A program made the position numbers and the translations under genes. 35,295 bases of DNA from Streptomyces poriferorum. GTDB lineage: Bacteria; Actinomycetota; Actinomycetes; Streptomycetales; Streptomycetaceae. Location: assembly GCF_019399235.1 (NCBI RefSeq), contig NZ_JAELVH010000031.1, forward strand, positions 10,114 to 45,408, read 5' to 3'. The notes below the pieces were generated by a model. That model was given only the letters and a program-made list of their open reading frames with translations, ran no database searches and was not told the origin of the DNA. Positions 8,710 to 16,145 of this stretch are shown in pieces (positions within the stretch are counted from its first letter, which is position 1; each line of letters opens with the position of its first letter).

Positions 8710-8844
8710 GACGGGTTCCTTTCGCTGCCGCGAGCCGCGGGGGCCGGCGTGCGGATGTCCGGATGGTGACGGAGTACGTGCGGGTCGTTGCGGCTCCGCG
8801 GTGATGTGGCATCGGGAGCCTGCGGACGGGGTGGCGCCCCGCAT

Positions 8845-9900
8845 TCAGGAGGTGCGGGGTGAAGGCGGGACGACCGCGGCCCGGGTTCTCCTGCGGGCCC
8901 GGGCCTCGGAGACCTGGCGGCCGACCCGGGGGGCGAGAACGGAGATCACCAGGAGGACGCCGGTGACCACGATCTGGGACTGGGCGGAAACGTTGGTCAG
9001 GCTCATGACGTTCTGCAGCGTGCCGAGCAGCAGCACACCGGCGACGGCTCCGCCCAGGGTCCCCTTGCCGCCGTCGAAGTCGATACCGCCGAGCAGCACC
9101 GCCGCGATGACGGACAGTTCGAGGCCGGTGGCGTTGTCGTAACGGGCGCTCGCGTAGTGCAGCGCCCAGAAGACGCCGGTCAGCGCGGAGATCAGTCCGG
9201 TGGTCACGAACATGGACAGCTTGAGCCGCTTGACCCGGATGCCCGAGAACCTCGCCGCCTCCTCGCCGGCACCGGTCGCGAACAGCGAACGGCCGGTCGG
9301 GGTGGCGTGCAGGACCACGACGGCCACGGCGAGCAGCACGGTGAAGGGGACGGCGGCGTACGGAACGAAGGTGTCGCCGATCCGGCCGGACCCGAAGTCG
9401 AGGTACTGGGTGGGGAAGTCGGTGACGGAGTCGGAGCCGAGGACGATCTGCGCGATTCCGCGGTAGGCGGCCATGGTGCCGATGGTCACGGCGAGGGAGG
9501 GCAGTCCGAGCCGGGTGACCAGCAGTCCGTTGATCAGACCGCAGACGACACCGAGCAGCAGGCACAGCGGGATGATCGCCTCGATCGTCATGCCGGCGTT
9601 CCACAGCGCGCCCATCACCGCCCCCGACAGGCCGGCTGTGGAGCCGACGGAGAGGTCGACCTCTCCGGAGACCACCAGCAGGGTCATGGGCAGGGCGATC
9701 AGGGCGATCGGCAGGGTGTTGCCGATCAGGAACGACAGGTTCAGCGCGTTGCCGAAGTTGTCGACGAAGGAGAACGAACAGACCAGGAGGGTCAGCAGCA
9801 GGACGCCGACGGCGGTGTCCCAGCGGACCGCTCCACCAAGGCGGGCCAGGGCCGGTGGCCGAACGGCGGGGGCCATGGTGGTGGTGGTGGCGTCAGGCAT
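8845..9900 (-). CDS. rhaQ: ABC sugar transporter permease (second permease)
   Basis: 351 residues, about 8-10 membrane segments, BPD_transp_2 (RbsC-like) family. The conserved loop GEVDLSVGSTAGLSG and the segment GGIDFDGGKGTLGGAVAGVLLLG are typical of ribose/rhamnose-class permeases. The ATG at 9900 has GAGGAG 8 nt upstream; the longer frame to 10125 lies over the neighbouring permease and lacks family character. It overlaps the preceding permease gene by 8 nt, so translation is probably coupled. It pairs with the other permease to form the membrane channel. Confidence 0.87.
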   Translation of the reverse strand: MPDATTTTMAPAVRPPALARLGGAVRWDTAVGVLLLTLLVCSFSFVDNFGNALNLSFLIGNTLPIALIALPMTLLVVSGEVDLSVGSTAGLSGAVMGALWNAGMTIEAIIPLCLLLGVVCGLINGLLVTRLGLPSLAVTIGTMAAYRGIAQIVLGSDSVTDFPTQYLDFGSGRIGDTFVPYAAVPFTVLLAVAVVVLHATPTGRSLFATGAGEEAARFSGIRVKRLKLSMFVTTGLISALTGVFWALHYASARYDNATGLELSVIAAVLLGGIDFDGGKGTLGGAVAGVLLLGTLQNVMSLTNVSAQSQIVVTGVLLVISVLAPRVGRQVSEARARRRTRAAVVPPSPRTS

Positions 9901-10948
9901 GGCGGGCGCTCCTCGTCCGTGCGGCCTTCTTGCGCAGCGCCGCGGCCACCCGCAGGGCCAGGATCCGGTCGGCGGCGATGGCGAGCAGCAGCAGGAAGCC
10001 GTTGATCGCGGTGACCCAGACCGAGCTGACGCCGATGGCCGGGAGCACGCTGTTGATGGAGGTGAGCAGGAGAGCGCCGAGGGCGGCGCCGTACACGGTT
10101 CCGGAGCCGCCGGTGAAGGCGACACCGCCGACGACGACGGCGCTGACCACGGTGAGTTCGTATCCGTTGCCGGTGGCGGAGTCGACGTTGCCGAAGCGGG
10201 CCAGGTAGAGGGCTCCGGCGAGACCGGCCAGCGCGCCGCAGAGGACGTACGCCGTCATGATCCGCGCCCGGACGGGGATGCCCGCGAGCCGGGCGGCCTC
10301 GGGGCTGGAGCCGAGGGCGTAGAGGTCGCGTCCGCTGTGGTAGCTGCGCAGGTAGTACGCGACGCCGGCCAGTACGGCTGTGGCGAGCAGGGCGAGGTAG
10401 GGCAGTACCCAGATCCCGTCGTGGCCGAAATCGACGAAGCCGGCGGGCAGTGCGTCGGCCGTGATCTGGCGCGATCCGACCCAGATGGAGTCGATGCCCC
10501 GGACGATGTAGAGGGTGCCCAGGGTGACGACGAGCGCGGGAACCTTGCCCAGGCTCACCAGGGCTCCGTTGAGGACGCCGAAGAGCGCGCCGAGACCGAC
10601 TGCGAGCAGGACGGCGACCAGTGGACTGCCGCCGTCCCGGAGGTGGATGCCGGCGGCGAAGGCGGAGATGCCGAGGACGGAGCCGACCGAGAGGTCCACG
10701 TTGCGGGTGATCACCACGACTGCCTGGCCTGTGGCGACCAGGACCAGGATCGTCGCGTTCAGCAGCAGGTCCTTGACGCCCTGCTCGGACAGGAACTCGG
10801 TGTTGGAGAGCTGGGTCGCGCCGAGTATCAGGACGAGGACGAGGGCAACGGCCAGTTCGCGGGCCTTGAACACCCTGTCCACGAGTCGCCGCGAGGCGTC
10901 GGGCGGGGGTGCGGGCTGCTGCCGCACCGGGTCTGCGGTCACGGTCAT
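9893..10948 (-). CDS. rhaP: ABC sugar transporter permease (first permease)
   Basis: 351 residues, multiple membrane segments, BPD_transp_2 family, with the characteristic [15 protein letters not shown] and [25 protein letters not shown] stretches. The ATG at 10948 overlaps the ATPase stop (ATGA), so that start is preferred over the frame-extending upstream ATG at 11230. It is homologous to the next permease, as expected for a heterodimeric rhamnose/ribose-class channel. Which of the two is RhaP or RhaQ is by order only. Confidence 0.87.
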   Translation of the reverse strand: MTVTADPVRQQPAPPPDASRRLVDRVFKARELAVALVLVLILGATQLSNTEFLSEQGVKDLLLNATILVLVATGQAVVVITRNVDLSVGSVLGISAFAAGIHLRDGGSPLVAVLLAVGLGALFGVLNGALVSLGKVPALVVTLGTLYIVRGIDSIWVGSRQITADALPAGFVDFGHDGIWVLPYLALLATAVLAGVAYYLRSYHSGRDLYALGSSPEAARLAGIPVRARIMTAYVLCGALAGLAGALYLARFGNVDSATGNGYELTVVSAVVVGGVAFTGGSGTVYGAALGALLLTSINSVLPAIGVSSVWVTAINGFLLLLAIAADRILALRVAAALRKKAARTRSARHA

Positions 10949-12474
10949 GCCGCGGTCCTCCCTCGGTCGGCACGGCCGGTCGCCGCCGCCATCACCGCCT
11001 CCTCGGTCGCCTCGGATCCGGGGATCTCGGCGGTCAGCCTGCCTTCGTGCATCACCAGCACGCGGTCGGCCATGCCGAGGATCTCCGGCAGGTCGGAGGA
11101 GATCATCAGCACCGCGACTCCCTGTGCGGCCAACGAGGAGAGCAGCCGGTGCACTTCGGCCTTGGTGCCGACGTCGATGCCCCGGGTCGGCTCGTCCACG
11201 ATCAGCACCTGTGGGGAGGTGGCCAGCCACTTGGCGAGGACGACCTTCTGCTGGTTGCCTCCGGAGAGCGTGCCGACGACATGGGCGAGCCGCGCGTACT
11301 TGACCTGGAGCCTGACCGCCCAGTCCACCGCGCGGTCGCGTTCGGCGGCACGGTTCATCAGACCGGCGCGTGTGGTCGCGGCGAAGCCGGTGAGGCCGAT
11401 GTTGCGCTCGATGGACATGTCCATCACCAGGCCCTGGGCCCGGCGGTCCTCGGGGACGAGGGCTAGGCCCGCGGCCATCGCCGCACTAGGGGCGCCGGTT
11501 CGCAGTCTCCGGCCCAGGACCTCGACTTCACCTCCGTCGAACCGGTCGACGCCGAACACGGCGCGGGCCAATTCGCTGCGGCCGGCCCCGACCAGTCCCG
11601 CCAGGCCCACGATCTCGCCTCGCCGGACTTCGAAGGAGACGTCCGTGAAGACACCCTCACGGGTCAGCCGGCGTACTCCGAGGGCCACTTCGCCGATCTC
11701 CGTGCGCTGCTTCGGGTACAGGTCGTCCAGGTCTCGGCCGACCATCCGGCGTACGAGGTCGTCCTCGCTCAGACCTTCGAGCGGTTCACTGGAGATCAGG
11801 GCGCCGTCGCGCAAGGTGGTGACACGCCGGCAGAGCGCGAAGATCTCCTCCAGACGGTGCGAGATGAACAGCACCGCCGCGCCCTGCGACCGGAGCGTCC
11901 TGACGACGCCGAACAGCCGGGCGACCTCGCTGCCGGTGAGCGCCGCGGTCGGCTCGTCCATGATCAGGACGCGGGCGTCGAAGGAGAGGGCCTTGGCGAT
12001 CTCGACCAGCTGCTGGTCGGCGATCGACAGCCCGCGCGCCGGCCGGTCCGGGTCGAGGTCGACGCCGAGGCGTTCGAACAGCTCTGCTGTGGCCCGCCGG
12101 ACCGCCCGGTGGTCCACCCGGCCGAACGAGCGGCGGGGCTGACGGCCCACGAAGATGTTCTCCGCGACGGACAGGTCCGGGAAGAGCGTCGGCTCCTGGT
12201 AGATCACAGCGACGCCGGCGTCGCGGGCATCGGCCGGGCCGTGGAACCCGACGGGCTCGCCGTCCAGCAGGACGGTTCCCGTGTCGGGGCGGTGCACACC
12301 GGCGAGCACCTTGATCAGCGTCGACTTTCCGGCACCGTTCTCGCCGGCCAGGGCATGGGCCTCTCCGGCGTACAGCCGCAGGGACACGCCGCGCAACGCC
12401 CGTACGGCACCGAAGGACTTGCTCACCCCCTCCAGCTCGAGTACCGGGGTCGTCTCCGGTTCGGGGTGCTTCAT
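10945..12474 (-). CDS. rhaT: ABC sugar transporter ATP-binding protein (two fused ATPase domains)
   Basis: 509 residues with two ABC ATPase domains in tandem, as in RbsA/RhaT. Domain 1 has Walker [25 protein letters not shown] as signature region and Walker [12 protein letters not shown]. Domain 2 has the degenerate P-loop GLVGAGRSE, the classic [15 protein letters not shown] and [14 protein letters not shown]. It powers sugar uptake with the two permeases and binding lipoprotein downstream. It is the first gene of the operon, starting at the ATG at 12474 with GGGAGA a few bases upstream. A promoter (12541-12570) and a LacI-type palindrome (12515-12526) lie directly in front, so the operon is probably induced by its sugar through a LacI-type repressor not encoded in this window. 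Confidence 0.9.
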   Translation of the reverse strand: MKHPEPETTPVLELEGVSKSFGAVRALRGVSLRLYAGEAHALAGENGAGKSTLIKVLAGVHRPDTGTVLLDGEPVGFHGPADARDAGVAVIYQEPTLFPDLSVAENIFVGRQPRRSFGRVDHRAVRRATAELFERLGVDLDPDRPARGLSIADQQLVEIAKALSFDARVLIMDEPTAALTGSEVARLFGVVRTLRSQGAAVLFISHRLEEIFALCRRVTTLRDGALISSEPLEGLSEDDLVRRMVGRDLDDLYPKQRTEIGEVALGVRRLTREGVFTDVSFEVRRGEIVGLAGLVGAGRSELARAVFGVDRFDGGEVEVLGRRLRTGAPSAAMAAGLALVPEDRRAQGLVMDMSIERNIGLTGFAATTRAGLMNRAAERDRAVDWAVRLQVKYARLAHVVGTLSGGNQQKVVLAKWLATSPQVLIVDEPTRGIDVGTKAEVHRLLSSLAAQGVAVLMISSDLPEILGMADRVLVMHEGRLTAEIPGSEATEEAVMAAATGRADRGRTAA

Positions 12475-12514
12475 GGCTGTTCTCCCGTGCTTGTGGCGAC
12501 CAGAGGGCTCGTCA

Positions 12515-12526
12515 TGAAATGTTTCA
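12515..12526. promoter_or_regulatory. LacI-family operator-like palindrome
   Basis: TGAAATGTTTCA (TGAAA/TTTCA arms) lies between the start of the ATPase gene and its predicted promoter, about 15 bp downstream of the -10. TGAAA-N2-TTTCA palindromes are typical LacI-family sites. No LacI gene is present in the window. Confidence 0.6.
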
Positions 12527-12540
12527 GTGGAGTAGCCGGG

Positions 12541-12570
12541 AAGCTAGCCCCGCCCCGATCAACACGTCAA
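12541..12570 (-). promoter_or_regulatory. Sigma-70-like promoter of the rhamnose-type ABC operon
   Basis: Read on the minus strand: TTGACG (12565-12570), 18-nt spacer, TAGCTT (12541-12546). The operator-like palindrome follows immediately downstream and a second one (12614-12626) lies upstream. Assigned by consensus match and position. Confidence 0.55.
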
Positions 12571-12613
12571 GGGGTGTTCCGCGTTGAGCATCACGAAACG
12601 TCAGGAGGCCGGA

Positions 12614-12626
12614 GAAAACGTTGTCA
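12614..12626. promoter_or_regulatory. Second LacI-type operator-like site
   Basis: GAAAACGTTGTCA is centred on AACGTT with near-symmetric GA(A)AACGTT(G)TC flanks. It sits about 45 bp upstream of the -35 of the ABC operon promoter and could act as an auxiliary operator. Confidence 0.4.
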
Positions 12627-12720
12627 GCCCGCAGTGGACTGCCAGGGCACGCCCACGCGGACCGGTCCGGACCCGCGACGACACGATCCGGCAACAGCTC
12701 CCGCCGCCCGGCGAAAACTC

Positions 12721-12774
12721 TTGACTCCTCATGCGTGGGCGGTTAATTTCACGACGCGGTATGAATCGATTCAT
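12721..12774 (+). promoter_or_regulatory. Promoter-like sequence with a perfect 14-bp palindromic operator, pointing to the plus strand
   Basis: TTGACT (12721-12726), a 17-nt spacer and TAATTT (12744-12749) form a near-consensus promoter. The perfect palindrome ATGAATCGATTCAT (12761-12774), a LacI-family type site, follows at the expected start-site position. No credible gene follows on the plus strand before the P450 stop at 13072. From 12775 to 12909 I see nothing further, and 12910-13072 is a MITE-like element. The site could be a remote operator for the ABC operon or the relic of a lost divergent gene. Confidence 0.5.
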
Positions 12775-12909
12775 CACCGGGCAAAATCACCGGGCTGAGC
12801 TACGGCCGCTCAAAGTGTGCGAACCGATGCCGGCGCAGGCCCGGGTCCGGAGCCCGGAGGCGCCGGGTGAACGCCGTTCGCGAGGCACGGCATCACCGGA
12901 CGTGAACCA

Positions 12910-13072
12910 AGGGCTGTCCCGCGATTCCTGGTGTATCGGCGCACGGCGTCGGATGCGGTGCACCGCCAGGCGGCGAGGCGCCCGCACGCTGGATGTATCC
13001 GGGCGTTTCGACAACGCGGCGAGGTGCCGTAGCTATCGTTTGGGCGCCCGCCAGGGATCGCGGGACAGCCCT
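12910..13072. mobile_element. MITE-like element abutting the P450 3' end
   Basis: 163 bp bounded by 22-nt terminal inverted repeats (12910-12931 and 13051-13072) that match at 21 of 22 positions; the outer ends read AGGGCTGTCCCGCGAT and its complement. There is no coding capacity. The last base is the first base of the P450 stop codon's complement. From memory, similar non-coding repeats with this GGGCTGTCCCGCGAT end are widespread in Streptomyces. No clear target duplication is seen. Confidence 0.7.
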
Positions 13073-14319
13073 CAGGCGCGGCCGCGGGGCAGCACGGGCA
13101 GGGCGGCCAGGCGGCGGTGCAGATAGCCGCCGCCCCAGGTCAGTTCATCCAGCGGCACCGCCGGGGCCAGTCCGTGCCAGCGGCCGAGCAGGGTGGTCAG
13201 GGCCACCGTGAGCTCCAGCCGTGCCAGCGCCGATCCGGGGCAGTAGTGCGGGCCCAGACCGAAGGTCAGGTGGCGGCTCGCGGTGCTCCGGTCCGGATCC
13301 AGCGTTCCGGGGTCGGCATGGCAGCGCGGGTCGTGATTGGCCGCCGCCACGGACAGCAGGACGCCGCTGCCCGCCGGAATGACCGTGGACCCGAACCGGA
13401 CGTCCTCCAGCGTCACTCGCTTGGTGCTGAAGGGACCCGGAGTGTCCCAGCGCAGCAACTCGTCCACCGCACGCGGGATCCGCCCGGGTTCGTCCCGCAG
13501 GGACCGCTGCACTTCGGGGTGGCCCAGCAGGGCCACCACACTCATGCCGATCGCCTGCACCGTGCTGTCGAAACCGGCCAGCAGCAGCATCGCCAGGAGG
13601 GAGGCCACTTCGTCCTCGGCCGCACCGCCCTGCTCACGCCATGCGGCAAGCACACGGGAGACGACGTCGTCACCCGGTGCGGTGGTGCGGAGGGCCATCG
13701 TGGAGCGCACGAAGACGTCGATCCGGGCCACGCTCTCCTCGATCGTGGCGGCGGTGCAGCCCGCCTTGTCCGCGAGGCAGGCCACCGGCTCGTAAAGGGC
13801 GGCCCGCTCCTCCTCCGGCACGTCGAAGACCTCGCACAGCGACAGGAAGGCGAGCGGGCGCGCGAAGGCGTCCATCAGCTCGACCGGGCCGTCGCCGCGG
13901 GCCGCGTCGGCCGCGTCGAGGAGTTCGCCGGCGGCTCGCTCGATCCGCTCGCGGTGGGCGGCCATACGCGCCGGGGTCAGCGCCGGCGTCGCCAGACGGC
14001 GGATCCGCGTGTGGTCGGGCGGGTCGTAGTTGACCAGCGTCAGATCGAGTGCGCGGCGGCGCACGCCGGGATCGGGAACGCTGCCGCCGCTCAACGAGAG
14101 CCGGGGGTCCCGGAATCCGGCCCGCACGTCCTCGGCACGGGTCACCAGCCACACCGGCCGTCCGGCCGGCGTCCTGACCCGGGCCACGGGACAGGTCTCC
14201 CGGATGTCGGCCAGCGCCTCGGCCGGCCGGTTCAGGAAGCCGGCCCCGAGCGGCTGCGGCAGCGGCTGCTGCCCTGCCGGCGCGGGCGCGCCGGCCGTGA
14301 CGGCGGGTTCGGTGTCCAT
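13072..14319 (-). CDS. Cytochrome P450, probable RiPP-tailoring or cross-linking enzyme
   Basis: 415 residues, the normal size for a soluble bacterial P450. The I-helix motif is LLAGFDSTVQ, the ExxR motif is DELLRWDT, and the heme-binding loop is FGLGPHYCPGSALARLE with the axial Cys. The ATG at 14319 is used (AGAGGA 9 nt upstream); the frame opens earlier at 14445 but runs across the promoter. It diverges from the triple-core precursor gene, and both promoters carry the same 11-bp AACC repeats, so they are probably switched on together. P450s in RiPP clusters hydroxylate or cross-link aromatic residues; Trp and His of the WCGxH core would be natural targets. The P450 family is certain, the peptide substrate inferred. 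Confidence 0.9.
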   Translation of the reverse strand: MDTEPAVTAGAPAPAGQQPLPQPLGAGFLNRPAEALADIRETCPVARVRTPAGRPVWLVTRAEDVRAGFRDPRLSLSGGSVPDPGVRRRALDLTLVNYDPPDHTRIRRLATPALTPARMAAHRERIERAAGELLDAADAARGDGPVELMDAFARPLAFLSLCEVFDVPEEERAALYEPVACLADKAGCTAATIEESVARIDVFVRSTMALRTTAPGDDVVSRVLAAWREQGGAAEDEVASLLAMLLLAGFDSTVQAIGMSVVALLGHPEVQRSLRDEPGRIPRAVDELLRWDTPGPFSTKRVTLEDVRFGSTVIPAGSGVLLSVAAANHDPRCHADPGTLDPDRSTASRHLTFGLGPHYCPGSALARLELTVALTTLLGRWHGLAPAVPLDELTWGGGYLHRRLAALPVLPRGRA

Positions 14320-14359
14320 CCGAAGGCGTCCTCTCGCGGTCGCGGAGTGTACTGGGGCC

Positions 14360-14391
14360 ACGCTAGGAACGGCCGGTTGCCCGCCGGTTCG
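14360..14391 (-). promoter_or_regulatory. SARP-type promoter of the P450 gene
   Basis: Minus strand: CGAACCGGCGG then GCAACCGGCCG, two adjacent 11-bp repeats whose AACC cores are exactly 11 bp apart (plus-strand GGTT at 14386-14389 and 14375-14378). After 9 nt comes the -10 TAGCGT (14360-14365). This is the same geometry as the precursor promoter facing it. Tandem 11-bp repeats just upstream of the -10 are the hallmark of SARP binding. Confidence 0.7.
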
Positions 14392-14470
14392 TGCCCGGTG
14401 GGATTGCGGTATGCCCGCGCGCCCGCCGCACCGGCCCGCCCACACGCCGACCAGGACGATTCACCGCGCG

Positions 14471-14513
14471 ACAACCGGATGCGAACCGGTCCCGAACCTC
14501 CTGCTCCTAGCTT
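14471..14513 (+). promoter_or_regulatory. SARP-type promoter of the triple-core precursor operon
   Basis: Three contiguous 11-bp repeats, ACAACCGGATG, CGAACCGGTCC and CGAACCTCCTG, have AACC at 14473, 14484 and 14495. Nine nt after the last AACC is the -10 TAGCTT (14508-14513). The layout matches the P450 and second radical SAM promoters. The predicted transcript start is about 55 nt before the ATG. Confidence 0.75.
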
Positions 14514-14575
14514 CCTGGCGGTCGGCGCAGCACCGCCGTCCGTCGTCCCGATCGCCCGTCGTATGGAGGACCAAC

Positions 14576-14839
14576 ATGGCCGAGAACGTCGAGCCCAACG
14601 AGACCCCCGCCGAGGACGCCCCCGAGGTCGTCGCACACGTCGAGTCGCCTGTCGGCTGGTGCGGCATCCACCAGGAGGTGGCCGAGGAGCCCGAGGTCAT
14701 CGCGCACTCCGAGGCGCCCGTCGGCTGGTGCGGTGTGCACCAGGAGGCGGCCGAGACCGAGGAGCCCGAGGTGATCGCGCACTCCGAGGAGGGCGAGGAC
14801 ACCCCGTGGTGCGGCGTCCACCAGGAGCAGAACGCCTGA
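14576..14839 (+). CDS. RiPP precursor peptide with three repeated WCG(V/I)HQE cores
   Basis: 87 residues; the ATG is preceded by GGAGGA 5 nt upstream. An acidic N-terminal region (1-15) is followed by three repeat units at residues 16-34, 39-57 and 64-84. Unit 2 reads PEVIAHSEAPVGWCGVHQE; unit 1 has VVAHVES and Ile for Val; unit 3 has EGEDTP and lacks Val-Gly before Trp. Each unit holds one Trp, one Cys and two His, and a Pro stands just before (Val-Gly-)Trp. There are about 20 Glu and no Lys or Arg. Repeated cores, small size and position before a radical SAM gene identify a multi-core RiPP precursor. The downstream prolyl oligopeptidase could cut after each Pro. PEV(I/V)AH(S/V)E recurs in the second small peptide (25497-25706). 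The modification type is unknown; metal binding by the Cys/His set is an alternative role. Confidence 0.88.
   Translation: MAENVEPNETPAEDAPEVVAHVESPVGWCGIHQEVAEEPEVIAHSEAPVGWCGVHQEAAETEEPEVIAHSEEGEDTPWCGVHQEQNA
14621..14827 (+). repeat. Three tandem core repeats inside the precursor gene
   Basis: Units at 14621-14677, 14690-14746 and 14765-14827, starting 69 and 75 nt apart. DNA identity is high as well as protein identity (for example CCCGAGGT at each start and TGGTGCGG in each core), pointing to internal duplication. The third unit lacks two codons before Trp and has a four-residue insertion in the spacer. Confidence 0.9.
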
Positions 14840-14864
14840 TCCGGTCAACCGGTCGGCCCTCCTC

Positions 14865-14895
14865 GGTCGCGGCGGCGCACGACGCCGCCGCGGCC
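14865..14895 (+). terminator. Strong hairpin between precursor and radical SAM genes (attenuator)
   Basis: GGTCGCGGCGGCG (14865-14877) pairs with CGCCGCCGCGGCC (14883-14895) over 13 bp with one G-U pair and a 5-nt loop; there is no U-tract. It lies in the 109-nt gap after the precursor stop. Such a stem usually stabilises the precursor mRNA or lets only part of the transcripts reach the enzyme genes, giving excess precursor. Confidence 0.65.
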
Positions 14896-14948
14896 GGGGT
14901 TCGCTCCGGCCGACCCGCTCCTGCCACCACCCCGACCCGGAGGTTGCC

Positions 14949-16145
14949 GTGCCCGGTACGCAGTCTGTCGCCGTCCCCGCCGCCGGGGCCCGTCTGATCC
15001 ACGCCGACAGGGGGTGGTGGTTCCTCGGCGCCGGCGGATACGCGCTGATGCGGCCCGGCCAGGTGGGGCCGGACGGCACCCTGCGGCCCTCGGCGGAGCG
15101 CTATCTGCGCGAGGCGGGTCTGTACGACGTTCGGCCCTACACCTCGTACTCGCTCACCGTGCTGACCAGCACGGACTGCAACCTCGGTTGCGGATACTGC
15201 TTCCAGAACACCGCACAGGATCCCAAGGGCGGCAGCCGGCCGCCGCGGATCCAGCACGCCCGCCTGACACCCGAAGCCATCGGACAGGTACTGGACTTCA
15301 CCCGTGAGCGCATGGACGCGGCGGGGATGGACCGGCTGGCGCTCCTGCTGTTCGGCGGTGAGCCGCTGCTCAACCCGCGGGGCTGCCGCGACCTGCTCAC
15401 CCGAGCACGGGAGCTGGGGCCCCTCACCGCGTCGATGACGTCCAACGGCACCCTGCTGACCCCGCTGATCGCCAAGGAGCTCAACGCGGCGGGTCTCGGC
15501 TCCGTCCAGGTGACCTTCGACGGCGACCGGGCCGACCACGACTCCATCCGGGTCAAGCGCTCCGGGGGCGGCACCTTCGACGTCATCGTCTCCAACATCG
15601 CGCGCGCCATCGAGAAGACCTCGCTGCGCTGGATGCTGCGGGTCAACGTCTCCCATCTCAACCGGAACGGCGTGGACGAGCTGGTCGAGCGCCTCGGTGC
15701 CCGACTCGATCCGGCACGCTGCGGCATCCACTTCGCACGGGTCGGTGACGTGGGCGTCGGCTACGCGAACAACCTCATGCACGAGGACGGCCTCGTCGGG
15801 GACTTCGTCCGCTGGCACGCCCGCGCGCTGGAACTCGGCTTCATGGTGGCCCGTCCGCGCGCCCATGTCCCCTGCCAGGCCTGCTCCTTCAGCGACGGAC
15901 GCTACGGCGCGGTCATCAACGCCGACGGCGTCCTCGCCAGTTGCTGGGAGACCGCCGGCAAGCCCGGCATGGAGGTGGGCACCCTCACCGACGGCTATAT
16001 GACCGCCGAGCAGACGGAGGGCCGCTGGGTCAGCTGCCACGACCATTACCAGTACGACGAGGAGGCGGCCGTCCGCGCCACCTTCCAGGACCGGGTCGAC
16101 GCCGGTGTCCTGGACTGCCTCAACGCCGTCGGACGGCTGGGATGA
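14949..16145 (+). CDS. Radical SAM/SPASM-type peptide-modifying enzyme (first)
   Basis: 398 residues, GTG start with GGAGG 5 nt upstream. The radical SAM cluster is C77-x3-C81-x2-C84 (DCNLGCGYC), with GGEP at 136-139. C-terminal Cys 309, 312, 332, 363 and 390 (PCQACSF, ASCWETAG) fit a SPASM/twitch auxiliary iron-sulfur domain. The first about 65 residues (GWWFLGAGGYALM) look like a small beta-rich leader module. Enzymes of this kind make thioether or carbon-carbon cross-links or epimerise residues in ribosomal peptides. It sits directly after the triple-core precursor and overlaps the exporter gene (ATGA), so its substrate is most likely that peptide, at the Trp/Cys/His core. The reaction type cannot be read from sequence. 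Confidence 0.9.
   Translation: MPGTQSVAVPAAGARLIHADRGWWFLGAGGYALMRPGQVGPDGTLRPSAERYLREAGLYDVRPYTSYSLTVLTSTDCNLGCGYCFQNTAQDPKGGSRPPRIQHARLTPEAIGQVLDFTRERMDAAGMDRLALLLFGGEPLLNPRGCRDLLTRARELGPLTASMTSNGTLLTPLIAKELNAAGLGSVQVTFDGDRADHDSIRVKRSGGGTFDVIVSNIARAIEKTSLRWMLRVNVSHLNRNGVDELVERLGARLDPARCGIHFARVGDVGVGYANNLMHEDGLVGDFVRWHARALELGFMVARPRAHVPCQACSFSDGRYGAVINADGVLASCWETAGKPGMEVGTLTDGYMTAEQTEGRWVSCHDHYQYDEEAAVRATFQDRVDAGVLDCLNAVGRLG

Noticed and set aside
729..12142. Very long open frames antisense to real genes, for example plus-strand 723-2048 and 9473-12142, and minus-strand 3475-4560
   Set aside because: High GC removes stop codons from the frame opposite a coding strand. The translations are Arg/Pro/Ala/Ser-rich with no domain, and the opposite strand encodes clear families.
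12591..12603. TCACGAAACGTCA as a further LacI operator
   Set aside because: The arms are only ACG/CGT around AAA and symmetry breaks at the next base on each side.
12731..13126. Plus-strand ORF starting near the orphan promoter
   Set aside because: It runs through the operator palindrome and the MITE-like element, is Arg-rich, has no family features and no ribosome site; better explained as chance.
14030..14575. Upstream in-frame extension of the precursor ORF
   Set aside because: It crosses the divergent promoters and the P450 gene; the ATG at 14576 has GGAGGA at 5 nt.
14621..14827. Repeats in the precursor gene considered as a CRISPR-like or simple DNA repeat
   Set aside because: Repeat lengths and spacers keep the reading frame and conserve protein rather than DNA alone; they are coding core repeats.
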